Positions 1 to 6,388 of a stretch of 9,840 bases of DNA are shown here, piece by piece. The notes below the pieces were generated by a model. That model was not told the DNA's origin and ran no database searches. It saw nothing but the letters and a program-made list of their open reading frames with translations. The DNA is taken from NCBI GenBank assembly GCA_041484525.1, contig JBGPHT010000224.1:1-9840 (forward strand). The letters are read 5' to 3'. The position numbers and the translations under genes were made by a program. The stretch is from JBGPHT01 sp041484525. Its GTDB lineage: Bacteria; Acidobacteriota; Terriglobia; Bryobacterales; Bryobacteraceae. Every line of letters begins with the position of its first letter. Positions within the stretch are counted from its first letter, which is position 1.

Positions 1-126
1 CGGCGCCGTTGCTTGCACAATCGATACTTTCCGCGCCTGGATGAAGTGATCGCCGCAGTAGAAGCCGAGTTCGACCAATGGGCCGGTCGCAATGAAACAC
101 TACGCCGATTATGCGCAATTACTTAA
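1..126 (+). CDS. IS630-like transposase, C-terminal fragment (cut by window edge)
   Basis: An open frame runs from base 1 to a TAA at 124-126 and encodes 41 residues. The segment has the look of the extreme C-terminus of IS630/Tc1-mariner-type transposases: an arginine-rich lead, then LHNRYFPRLDEVIAAVEAEF, then a short tail ending LCAIT. In this family the stretch follows the last catalytic acidic residue of the DDE/DDD RNase H-like core, which would lie outside the window. The left end of the element and its upstream inverted repeat are not visible, so I cannot tell whether the element is intact. The right end should lie in the following tens of bases, where IS630 elements insert at a TA dinucleotide. 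The family call rests on recognising this tail motif, not on catalytic residues. Confidence 0.62.
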   Translation, partial: RRRCLHNRYFPRLDEVIAAVEAEFDQWAGRNETLRRLCAIT

Positions 127-306
127 GTCGCTGTGTTTAGAATAGACCGCTTTCGCACAGTTTTCCTCCGTATCCTTTCTTGATTGATTTCTCAGCCGGG
201 GAGAAAACCGAAGTCTCTGCGGGGACCTACGATTTCAGGATATGGGGCGCGCCGTGAAAGAGCAAATTCAAACTTTTTATGTGCCCAATAGTAATCTAAT
301 AGAAAC
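127..306. other. Intergenic region between transposase and dehydratase
   Basis: These 180 bases should contain the right end of the insertion element and the promoter of the dehydratase. The last 50 bases (about 257-306) are much richer in A and T than the flanking coding DNA. A TCTAAT (295-300) matches the -10 consensus in 5 of 6 positions and would start transcription almost at the GTG of the dehydratase, but no convincing -35 box lies at the right distance. A 6-bp stem (188-193 with 201-206, 7-base loop) has no T-run after it on either strand. A 22-codon frame from ATG 242 ends in TGA 308-310 and overlaps the GTG at 307 by four bases; its coding status is unknown. Confidence 0.5.
141..257 (+). 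pseudogene. Possible 3' remnant of an interrupted gene
   Basis: A frame that opens after the TAG at 138-140 and ends in TGA at 255-257 reads, in its second half, like a real protein C-terminus: DFSAGEKTEVSAGTYDFRI followed by WGAP and the stop. The run of alternating charged/polar and hydrophobic residues, with a GxY turn, is what a small beta-sandwich edge looks like, for example a PEGA or carboxypeptidase-regulatory-like domain. The codons use mainly G or C in the third position, as do the neighbours. There is no plausible start codon, and a transposase end lies just upstream. One reading is that the insertion element cut a gene and left its tail. The stretch is short, so it may equally be chance. 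Confidence 0.2.
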
Positions 307-1245
307 GTGAGGTCTTCCATCGAAGCAGCTTATGAACGCATCGCTCCGTACGTGCGGGAGACGCCGCTCGAGCCGTGCGCGGTGGCGCCGGGCGTCGCGG
401 TTCTGCTGAAACTCGAGCACTTGCAGTGCACGGGCTCGTTCAAATTCCGCGGGGCGTCGAATAAGATTGCGATGCTCTCGCCCGCGCAGGCCGCGGCCGG
501 TACGATCACGGCCTCGAACGGGAATCACGGGTTGGGCGTGGCCGCGGCGGCGCAGGCCAGGGGCATCGCGGCTGAGGTGTACGTCTCGGCGCACGTTTCG
601 CCAGCCAAGGCGCGGCGCATCGAAGGGCTCGGCGCGCGCATCCGGCACGCGGGCGATGACCCGCTCGATGCGGAGCTGGCCGCGCGCCGCGCCGCGGAAC
701 AATCCGGCAAAGTATTCATCTCGCCTTACAACGATCTCGATGTCATGGCGGGCCAGGGCACGATCGCTGTCGAAATGCTCCGGCAGCAACCGCAGCTCGA
801 CGCCGTCTTCGTGGCGGTGGGTGGCGGCGGACTGATCGGCGGCATCGGAGCGTACTTCAAGGCCGTCTCGCCGCGGACCGAGATCGTCGGCTGCTGGCCG
901 GAGAATTCACCCGTGATGTACGAATGTCTGAAGGCGGGCGGCATCGTCGAAGTGGCGGAGCGGCCGACTATCTCGGAGAGCACGGCGGGCGGCATCGAGC
1001 CGGGTTCGGTGACGTTCGAAGTGTGCCGCACTGCCATCGACCGTTCGGTGCTGGTTTCCGAAGAAGAGATTCTGTCGGCCATGCGGTGGATGATCGAGAA
1101 CGAGCATTGGGTGATCGAAGGCGCGGCAGGCGTGGCACTGGCAGGGCTTTTGCGGGAAGCACAACGGTATGCGGGGAAGACAGTAGCGGTCGTGATTTGC
1201 GGGCGGAATGTGTCGCCGGACGTGATGAGGAGACTGGTATCATGA
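307..1245 (+). CDS. Threonine/serine dehydratase family PLP enzyme (fold type II)
   Basis: A 312-residue cytosolic enzyme of the serine/threonine dehydratase family, expected to deaminate a beta-hydroxy amino acid (L-threonine, L-serine or 3-hydroxyaspartate) to the 2-oxoacid and ammonia. Visible motifs are SFKFRGA (44-50) with the PLP lysine K46, SNGNHG (70-75), which binds the substrate carboxylate, and the glycine loop GGGGLIGG (172-179), which holds the PLP phosphate. Near the C-terminus, ICGRN (297-301) places a cysteine where most members have the serine of SGGN. There is no ACT regulatory domain and the length is near 310-330 residues, so it resembles catabolic TdcB, serine racemase or EutB-type enzymes rather than biosynthetic IlvA. 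The GTG at 307 is the first start after in-frame stops at 289-294; no Shine-Dalgarno sequence is evident. The amidohydrolase gene begins 7 bp downstream. Confidence 0.9.
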   Translation: MRSSIEAAYERIAPYVRETPLEPCAVAPGVAVLLKLEHLQCTGSFKFRGASNKIAMLSPAQAAAGTITASNGNHGLGVAAAAQARGIAAEVYVSAHVSPAKARRIEGLGARIRHAGDDPLDAELAARRAAEQSGKVFISPYNDLDVMAGQGTIAVEMLRQQPQLDAVFVAVGGGGLIGGIGAYFKAVSPRTEIVGCWPENSPVMYECLKAGGIVEVAERPTISESTAGGIEPGSVTFEVCRTAIDRSVLVSEEEILSAMRWMIENEHWVIEGAAGVALAGLLREAQRYAGKTVAVVICGRNVSPDVMRRLVS

Positions 1246-1252
1246 CCGCATC

Positions 1253-2446
1253 ATGCTGCTGCGCACCACTGCCTTTCTTCTCTTTTCGCTTCATGCGATC
1301 GCGGCGACCTACCATTTCGCCGCGGTCTGGGATGGCTCGAAGCTGCTGAAGGATGCCTGCATCACCACGCAGGGCGACAAGATCCAAAGCGTCGGGCCTT
1401 GCTCGGGCAGCGCCGTCGATCTCACGCGGTTCACCGCTATTCCGGGGTTGATCGACGTTCACACGCACATGACCTATGTGCTCGACAACCGCGTGAGCCA
1501 GGCGGGACGCGGCGCAGCCGTGGTGTATCTGGCGCAGGAAAACGCGCGCAAAACGCTCGAGACCGGCGTCACCACGGTGCGCGATCTGGGAGCATCGGAC
1601 TACACCGATATCGCGATGCGTGATCTCATCAACCAGGGGCTGATGCCCGGGCCGCGCATGTTCGTCGCGGGCTATGGCCTCTCGATCACGCGCGGCGGAC
1701 GCGGCGGGCCGGGCACGGCCGATGGACCGGTGGAGGTGATGAAAGCCGTGCGCCAGCAGATCGCGGCGGGCGCCGACGTGGTGAAGATGTACGGCTCGAC
1801 GGGCTCGGGGCGCGATGTCACTGGTTTCGAGACCTTCACCTATGAAGAGATGAAGGCCGCGGTGGATGCGGCGCACGCGCTGGCGAAGCGCATCGCGATT
1901 CACACGTATGGTCCGGATGGCGCGCGCGACGCCGTCCGCGCGGGCGCCGATTCGGTGGAACACGCCACCGGCATGGACGACGCCACCATCACGGAGATGG
2001 CGCGGCGCAGAATTTTCTACGTGCCCACCATCGACCACAACCGCTACTACGTCGACAACTACCGTCGGCTGAACTACCCGCCCGGGGCGGTCGACGACCT
2101 GAATGCGTATATCGCGCGCAATCTCGAAACGGCGCGCCAGGCGTTCCGCGCGGGGGTGCGCTTCGCCATGGGGTCGGACGCGGTGTACACGATGTTCGGC
2201 GAGAACACGCGCGAGCTGGGCTGGTTCGTGAAGGCGGGGATGACGCCCGAGGCGGCGCTGCGCGCGGCGACGGCGAACGGCGCCGAGTTACTGGGGATGG
2301 AGAAATCGCTGGGCGCGCTGCGGCCGGGATATCTGGCGGACATCGCGGCCGTGGAGGGCGATCCACTGGCCGATATCAACGTGGCGATTCAGAAGGTCCG
2401 CTGGGTGATGAAGGGCGGCGAAGTCGTGGTCGACAAGACGAAGTAG
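1253..2446 (+). CDS. Secreted metal-dependent amidohydrolase (imidazolonepropionase/Xaa-Pro dipeptidase-like)
   Basis: A 397-residue amidohydrolase-superfamily enzyme with an N-terminal signal peptide (hydrophobic 6-18, likely cut near 17-19), so it probably acts in the periplasm or outside the cell. The metal-site pattern is complete: HTH at 70-72 after beta-strand 1, K178 in VVKMYG (the lysine usually carbamylated between the two zincs), H217 in IHTYG, H237 in VEHATG, and D309 in MGSDA. The C-terminal LRPGYLADIAAVEGDPL region is the small beta-domain typical of imidazolonepropionase-like hydrolases. The closest characterised relatives are secreted dipeptidases and carboxypeptidases acting on Xaa-Pro or Xaa-Arg/Lys peptides, but the specificity is not readable here. 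The ATG at 1253 is fixed by an in-frame TGA at 1226-1228; an AGGAGA at 1228-1233 is the only purine-rich site and lies rather far upstream. It is probably co-transcribed with the dehydratase. Confidence 0.9.
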   Translation: MLLRTTAFLLFSLHAIAATYHFAAVWDGSKLLKDACITTQGDKIQSVGPCSGSAVDLTRFTAIPGLIDVHTHMTYVLDNRVSQAGRGAAVVYLAQENARKTLETGVTTVRDLGASDYTDIAMRDLINQGLMPGPRMFVAGYGLSITRGGRGGPGTADGPVEVMKAVRQQIAAGADVVKMYGSTGSGRDVTGFETFTYEEMKAAVDAAHALAKRIAIHTYGPDGARDAVRAGADSVEHATGMDDATITEMARRRIFYVPTIDHNRYYVDNYRRLNYPPGAVDDLNAYIARNLETARQAFRAGVRFAMGSDAVYTMFGENTRELGWFVKAGMTPEAALRAATANGAELLGMEKSLGALRPGYLADIAAVEGDPLADINVAIQKVRWVMKGGEVVVDKTK

Positions 2447-2510
2447 GGGCGCTTTCGACAGTCCGAGACAACGGCATCCGAATTGGCCCCCAACTTGCTC
2501 TTACGTTCCC

Positions 2511-2621
2511 GTGGAAAACCGCACCGAGCCCAAAACCGCTGCGCAATGGTTCCGCTACATTGTCGTAGCCGCCATCGCCATTTTCCTCGTTTGGTGGATG
2601 CTGCGCGTCTACGTCTTGTAG
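2511..2621 (+). CDS. Small single-pass membrane protein, 36 residues
   Basis: A short frame from GTG 2511 to TAG 2619-2621 encodes 36 residues: a charged head (MENRTEPKTAAQWFR), then one continuous hydrophobic segment (about 17-36) containing two adjacent tryptophans and a single arginine near the C-terminus. The composition is that of a one-helix inner-membrane protein with the N-terminus most likely in the cytoplasm, because the positive charges lie before the helix. It lies 64 bp after the amidohydrolase on the same strand and 47 bp before the convergent cupin gene. No Shine-Dalgarno sequence is visible and GTG is the only early start, so translation is not proven. I do not recognise a family. 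The clean hydrophobic helix ending at a stop argues for a real gene. Confidence 0.5.
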   Translation: MENRTEPKTAAQWFRYIVVAAIAIFLVWWMLRVYVL

Positions 2622-2668
2622 AATCACGACCCCCGGCCTCCCCTCAAACGCGGCGCCAGCCCCGTACT

Positions 2669-3139
2669 CTACTGCGTCACTTTGACGACGAAATAGGTGA
2701 TCTGCTTGCCTGCGTCCACCTTCACCTGGTGCGGCAGCTTGGCGGGGATGGTCAGAATGTCGCCGGCAGCGATCTTCTTTTCGACACCGCCGGTGATGCT
2801 GGGGGCGCGCATCTCGTTCGGGGCAGTGGTGTGGCCGTCATTCATCTTGCCGCCCACAATCAGCGTGCCTTCGCCGGCTTCGACTACGAAGATATCGGCC
2901 TGCTTCTCGTGGTATTCAGCTTCACCCGAACCTTCGCGATGCGCCACCATGAAAGAATAGTTGCCCACGGCGCCCAACTGCTCGGTAGCGACTTTAGTCG
3001 TGGCGTTCACTTTGGGGCCGAGCGTCTTGGCGAACATCTTCAGCTCGTCGGCCTTCCACATCTTGACGCCTTCGGGATCGCCCGCGGGCAATGCCATACC
3101 GGCGGCACACAGGGCGATGCAGATCGGTTTCAGTCTCAT
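2669..3139 (-). CDS. Secreted cupin-domain protein
   Basis: A 156-residue protein with an N-terminal signal peptide (1-20, ending near LPAG) followed by one small beta-barrel cupin domain. Motif 1 is seen around H77, K79 and E87 (YHEKQADIFVVEAGEGTLIVGG region, 76-97); the second histidine of the usual HxH is replaced by lysine. Motif 2 is GDILTIPAKLPHQV (126-139) with H137. Three of the four usual metal ligands are therefore present, so metal binding is possible but not secure. The function is unknown; such single cupins can be sugar or small-ligand binders or isomerases. I chose the ATG at 3139 because it starts directly with the signal peptide. A start 8 codons upstream would overlap the protease gene and add non-signal residues. 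It lies 10 bp after the protease stop and is probably the last gene of that transcription unit. Confidence 0.82.
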   Translation of the reverse strand: MRLKPICIALCAAGMALPAGDPEGVKMWKADELKMFAKTLGPKVNATTKVATEQLGAVGNYSFMVAHREGSGEAEYHEKQADIFVVEAGEGTLIVGGKMNDGHTTAPNEMRAPSITGGVEKKIAAGDILTIPAKLPHQVKVDAGKQITYFVVKVTQ

Positions 3140-3149
3140 GCGACTGATA

Positions 3150-5714
3150 CTACCGCACTGCAAGGGGGGCCGGGGCGCTCGAGGAACCGTCCACCACCAC
3201 GGCCACCGGAACCTGGGCGCCGCCGAAGGACTGGGTGACGATGATCTGAATCGCGAACTGGCCGTTGGCCGCGGGAACGATCGAATTCACGTACATGTCC
3301 ACGCCCGAGATGGTCACACGCACGCGGCCCGGGTTGCCGGCGGCGGCCGGGTCGAGACCGGTTACCAGGATGTTCAGCACTTCGCCCGCAGCCACCGCAG
3401 TCACGGAAACGTTGGACACGTTGGTGATGCCCTGAATCACCGGCGGCCGATTGTCGACGGGCACAATCACGCTGGCGGTTTCGAGGCCGTTGTTGAGTTT
3501 GAGAACAGCGGGTCCGATTTGCGCTCCGGAGGGGATATCGAAATTGATCTGGGTCGATCCGGCGAAGCGGACCAGGACCGGCTGGTCGTTCAAGGTGAGC
3601 TGCAGCGCGGACGGATTGGTCGCCAGGTTGCTCCCGTAAATCACCACCGTGGCTCCGGGATAGATCGTCTGCTGCGTTTGGTCGCCGTTCAAAACCGGCA
3701 GCGCAATCAGGGGAAGCCGCGGATTGTTGGGCTGCGTCTGGAACGCGAACGGCTGCTGCGCCACCTGGAAGCCCGAGATCACGCTGATTTCGGAGGCGCC
3801 GATGGCCGCGCCCGATGCCACCACCACGTTGGCGATCAGGTGGTTCGGGTCCTGCACCCATACGCGGCGAACCGTGACATCGTCGGATCCGAAGCCTAGA
3901 GTCACCTGGCCATCCACCAGACGCATGCCCGCCACCGACATATCGATCATGGCGGAGTACGCGAGATTGTTCGCGCCCGCCGGGAGCGAACTGGTATTCA
4001 TGCCGGCGATCTGCGGCAAGCCGGTATTGTCGTAGGTGTATGCCGGCGGATTCGAGCTCTGCAGCAGCATCGAGTTCTGGCCGTCGGTGTTGTAGACCGT
4101 GATGGTCGCGGTCTGCCCGCTGGCTCCCGGCGGCGGCACGACGGTCACGGCGCCACTGGCGTCGGTACCGCTGAATTTGGCGACGATCGCGGAGGGCAGG
4201 CCGTCGAAGTAAATCTGGCTATCCAGACCAAAGCCCGCGCCCGCGATGGTGACCGTGCCATCGCCATTCGGGATGACGGATGAAACCTTGGGAGCGCTTC
4301 TCTGCACCAGCGTCACGGCATCGGGCAGAACATACATGTCGTTGCCGAAATTGAGAACCAGGTGCCTCGGGCCCGCGCCGGCGAACACCGGCGTCTGGAA
4401 ATAAAGCGCCAGCGCCGAGGGAGCGCCGTATGAAGTCAACGCGTAGGCGTTCCCGAAGCTGCCGAGGAGCGCGGCCGATTGCGGCTGGGGAGTCGGGATC
4501 GGCAGGTGAGCCTGCGCCACCAGCGTGCTCACGGCCTGGTTGGAATTGAAAAACGCCGGTGTGGTTTGCGTGTCGCCTGTCGCGGCCAGTGCGCGGCTGC
4601 CGGAATCGTAGCGGCTATAGGTGATCAGGTTGTAGACCGGCACCGATGAGCGCGTTTGGAGCGAGAAATCCTTGCCCGTGATGTCCTTGCTGATGGGGAA
4701 CTGAGGATTGATCTGGATGGCCGCATTGGCCGCCGTCTGCAAGTCGCGCGTGCCGGGATAGAAGGTGGATTCGAAGAATGGAACCGTCTGCGCGAACGGC
4801 ACGCCGTTGCCATCCACCGGCAGCGTGACGTTGGCGTCGGGCGGAAGCGGGTGCACGTACAGCAGATAGCTATTCGGCTGCAAACCATCGATGCGATAGT
4901 TGCCGTTGGGGTCGGTCAGGGCGCTGACGGCGGGGCCATTGGGAACGATCGCGACCACCGAGGCCAGGCCGATCGGCTGCCCGCCGGTGGTGGTGACGCG
5001 GCCGGAGATGGAGCCGAGATTCGCGTTCCAGCCGGCCTTGCCGTAGAGCACCAACAGGCCGGCGTAATCGTCGGCGTCGAGCGGGCGCGTCCGCGTGGTG
5101 TTCCGGACCACGCCCATCGACATGGCGCTCGAAGTATACGTGTGCTGCAGGCCCAGCGCATGGCCGAGCTCGTGCACCGTGGTGGTGAAGAAACCCTCGA
5201 GGTAACTCGGGCCAGGAGACTGGCTGGTGTCGCGGGTCAGGGTCACCACGCTGCGCACGATGGGGAAGAACGGGCCATTCGGACCGTTCACGGGATTGCC
5301 CGCGGGATTAAGCACGGTGAAGCCCAGCACCCCCGGCACGTCGCCAAAGACCACGTCGATGCCCGCGGTGTTCGACAACTGGTTCTGGTTCTGCAGACCG
5401 CCAAAGCCAATATGGAGGTCGGAGCCATCCACCGTACTCCAGGCGCCGATCGCCTGTTTGATCTGGCTGATCACCGAGCCGAAGCTGTCGTTAGGGCCGA
5501 AGTTGCTCGGGCCGATGTCGCTTACGAAAACGTTGACAGTGTTGTTGGGCAGCGCCGCCAGATTGAACTTTTGGTAAGCCGGCGTGAACGGGCCGTTCCC
5601 AAACGGCCGGCTGAGGTAGTGAATGTAATGGTAGTTGGCCAGCAATGGTGTTCCCAGCAGGAGCGCCGCCGCGGCGATTGCCCAAACCCGTCCCATGAGG
5701 CCCGTTCTACGCAT
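3150..5714 (-). CDS. Secreted matrixin-type zinc metalloprotease with TIG and Solibacter C-terminal domains
   Basis: An 854-residue exported protein. Signal peptide about 1-26 (the ATG at codon 7 is an alternative start). The protease domain spans about 45-226: zinc motif HELGHALGLQH (181-191) fits HExxHxxGxxH with H181, H185, H191 as ligands and E182 as catalytic base. A Met-turn candidate is SSAMSMG (195-201), and LDADDYAGLLVLYG (212-225) matches the helix that closes matrixin (M10A) domains. No cysteine-switch propeptide is seen. Next come a carboxypeptidase-regulatory-like beta-sandwich (about 234-290), an unassigned region, an IPT/TIG domain (about 475-562), another beta domain (about 567-657) and a C-terminal region (about 665-854) with the PGATVVIYGSNLA and TQINFDIP signatures of TIGR03437. 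It likely degrades or binds extracellular protein or polymer; the substrate is unknown. Its start overlaps the preceding stop (TAATG), suggesting translational coupling. Confidence 0.88.
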   Translation of the reverse strand: MRRTGLMGRVWAIAAAALLLGTPLLANYHYIHYLSRPFGNGPFTPAYQKFNLAALPNNTVNVFVSDIGPSNFGPNDSFGSVISQIKQAIGAWSTVDGSDLHIGFGGLQNQNQLSNTAGIDVVFGDVPGVLGFTVLNPAGNPVNGPNGPFFPIVRSVVTLTRDTSQSPGPSYLEGFFTTTVHELGHALGLQHTYTSSAMSMGVVRNTTRTRPLDADDYAGLLVLYGKAGWNANLGSISGRVTTTGGQPIGLASVVAIVPNGPAVSALTDPNGNYRIDGLQPNSYLLYVHPLPPDANVTLPVDGNGVPFAQTVPFFESTFYPGTRDLQTAANAAIQINPQFPISKDITGKDFSLQTRSSVPVYNLITYSRYDSGSRALAATGDTQTTPAFFNSNQAVSTLVAQAHLPIPTPQPQSAALLGSFGNAYALTSYGAPSALALYFQTPVFAGAGPRHLVLNFGNDMYVLPDAVTLVQRSAPKVSSVIPNGDGTVTIAGAGFGLDSQIYFDGLPSAIVAKFSGTDASGAVTVVPPPGASGQTATITVYNTDGQNSMLLQSSNPPAYTYDNTGLPQIAGMNTSSLPAGANNLAYSAMIDMSVAGMRLVDGQVTLGFGSDDVTVRRVWVQDPNHLIANVVVASGAAIGASEISVISGFQVAQQPFAFQTQPNNPRLPLIALPVLNGDQTQQTIYPGATVVIYGSNLATNPSALQLTLNDQPVLVRFAGSTQINFDIPSGAQIGPAVLKLNNGLETASVIVPVDNRPPVIQGITNVSNVSVTAVAAGEVLNILVTGLDPAAAGNPGRVRVTISGVDMYVNSIVPAANGQFAIQIIVTQSFGGAQVPVAVVVDGSSSAPAPLAVR

Positions 5715-6301
5715 TACTTCGCTGCACCTTTTCCCGCCGCCAATGTGGCCGCAACCCGCGCCCGCAATTCGCTCACGCGCATCACCAGCGTTTCATCTTT
5801 GGTGGGCTGGCCGGTATGTGGATCGAGCATCAGCTCCCGGCTGTAGCGCCGTGTGCCGGTCGGGTCGACGCCATCCTGCGCCAGGGAAAAGAACCCCTGG
5901 GTCATGCCTATTACCTGAGCGAGCCCGGACTTGCCGGTATATAAGAAGAAGACGTACTCCTCGCCCACGTGAAATTCCGGCGCGCCCTCTACCATGTACC
6001 GCACGCCGTTCAGCGTTCCGCCCGGAACCGCTACATCTACGGGGCCCTGCGACGGTCCCTTGAAGCGTTCGGAAACCTGCAGCGTGTAGTGGGTGTAGAC
6101 GATCGGACCGGACGGCGCCGCGTAGGTGGCCGTGACTTTCCCCCGCACAATGGCGGTGGATTTCACGATCATGTCGTCCAGGGAGAGCCGCTCCAGAGTG
6201 GCGCACTGGAGCGGTATCAGGCCTAACGTCAGTACAAACGCTTGGAGAAAGCGGCGCGTCACGGCACTGTAATGTGCAGTCGAAATGCCAAGCGATCTCA
6301 T
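5714..6301 (-). CDS. Secreted protein of unknown function, coupled to the metalloprotease
   Basis: A 195-residue protein with a hydrophobic export segment (about 19-33) ending in a cysteine (LIPLQC). The residue before that cysteine is glutamine, so it is not a standard lipobox. The mature part is beta-rich: STAIVRGKV (48-56), a THYTLQVSERFKG strand pair, VPGGTLNG (92-99) and GEEYVFFL (113-120). This pattern (a 'doubt-about-being-charged' VxGxV strand, a growing 'KG' arm and a GEEYVxFL strand) is one I have seen in hypothetical proteins beside matrixin proteases in soil bacteria; no biochemical role is known to me. The last four bases of context are TAATG, so its stop shares a base with the protease start. 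Start choice is uncertain: the ATG at 6301 gives a 17-residue n-region, while the GTG at 6262 gives a more typical short one (VTRRFLQAF). A longer frame to 6379 has no signal-like beginning. Confidence 0.72.
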   Translation of the reverse strand: MRSLGISTAHYSAVTRRFLQAFVLTLGLIPLQCATLERLSLDDMIVKSTAIVRGKVTATYAAPSGPIVYTHYTLQVSERFKGPSQGPVDVAVPGGTLNGVRYMVEGAPEFHVGEEYVFFLYTGKSGLAQVIGMTQGFFSLAQDGVDPTGTRRYSRELMLDPHTGQPTKDETLVMRVSELRARVAATLAAGKGAAK

Positions 6302-6388
6302 TGAAAAAAGGTGGCTTACGATCAGTCTGGAGGAGCCTTCTGTGTTGCTCCGACACAACCTTGGGGCGGGGTGCCCCATTTCGTTAAC

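Noticed and set aside
968..2038. A 356-codon minus-strand frame opposite the dehydratase and amidohydrolase
   Set aside because: It has a low-complexity Arg/His composition and spans the junction of two complete plus-strand enzymes.
2483..3238. A 251-codon plus-strand frame over the small membrane protein and the cupin gene
   Set aside because: No recognisable domain. It is antisense to a clear signal-peptide cupin and out of frame with the small membrane protein.
4656..5846. A 396-codon open frame on the plus strand, opposite the metalloprotease
   Set aside because: It is rich in Arg, Gly, His and Ala with no domain or signal, and it lies entirely across two well-supported minus-strand genes. 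Long antisense frames are expected at this GC content.
6363..6377. GGGGC/GCCCC hairpin after the transporter gene as a terminator
   Set aside because: The stem is only 5 bp and there is no T-run after it on the minus strand.
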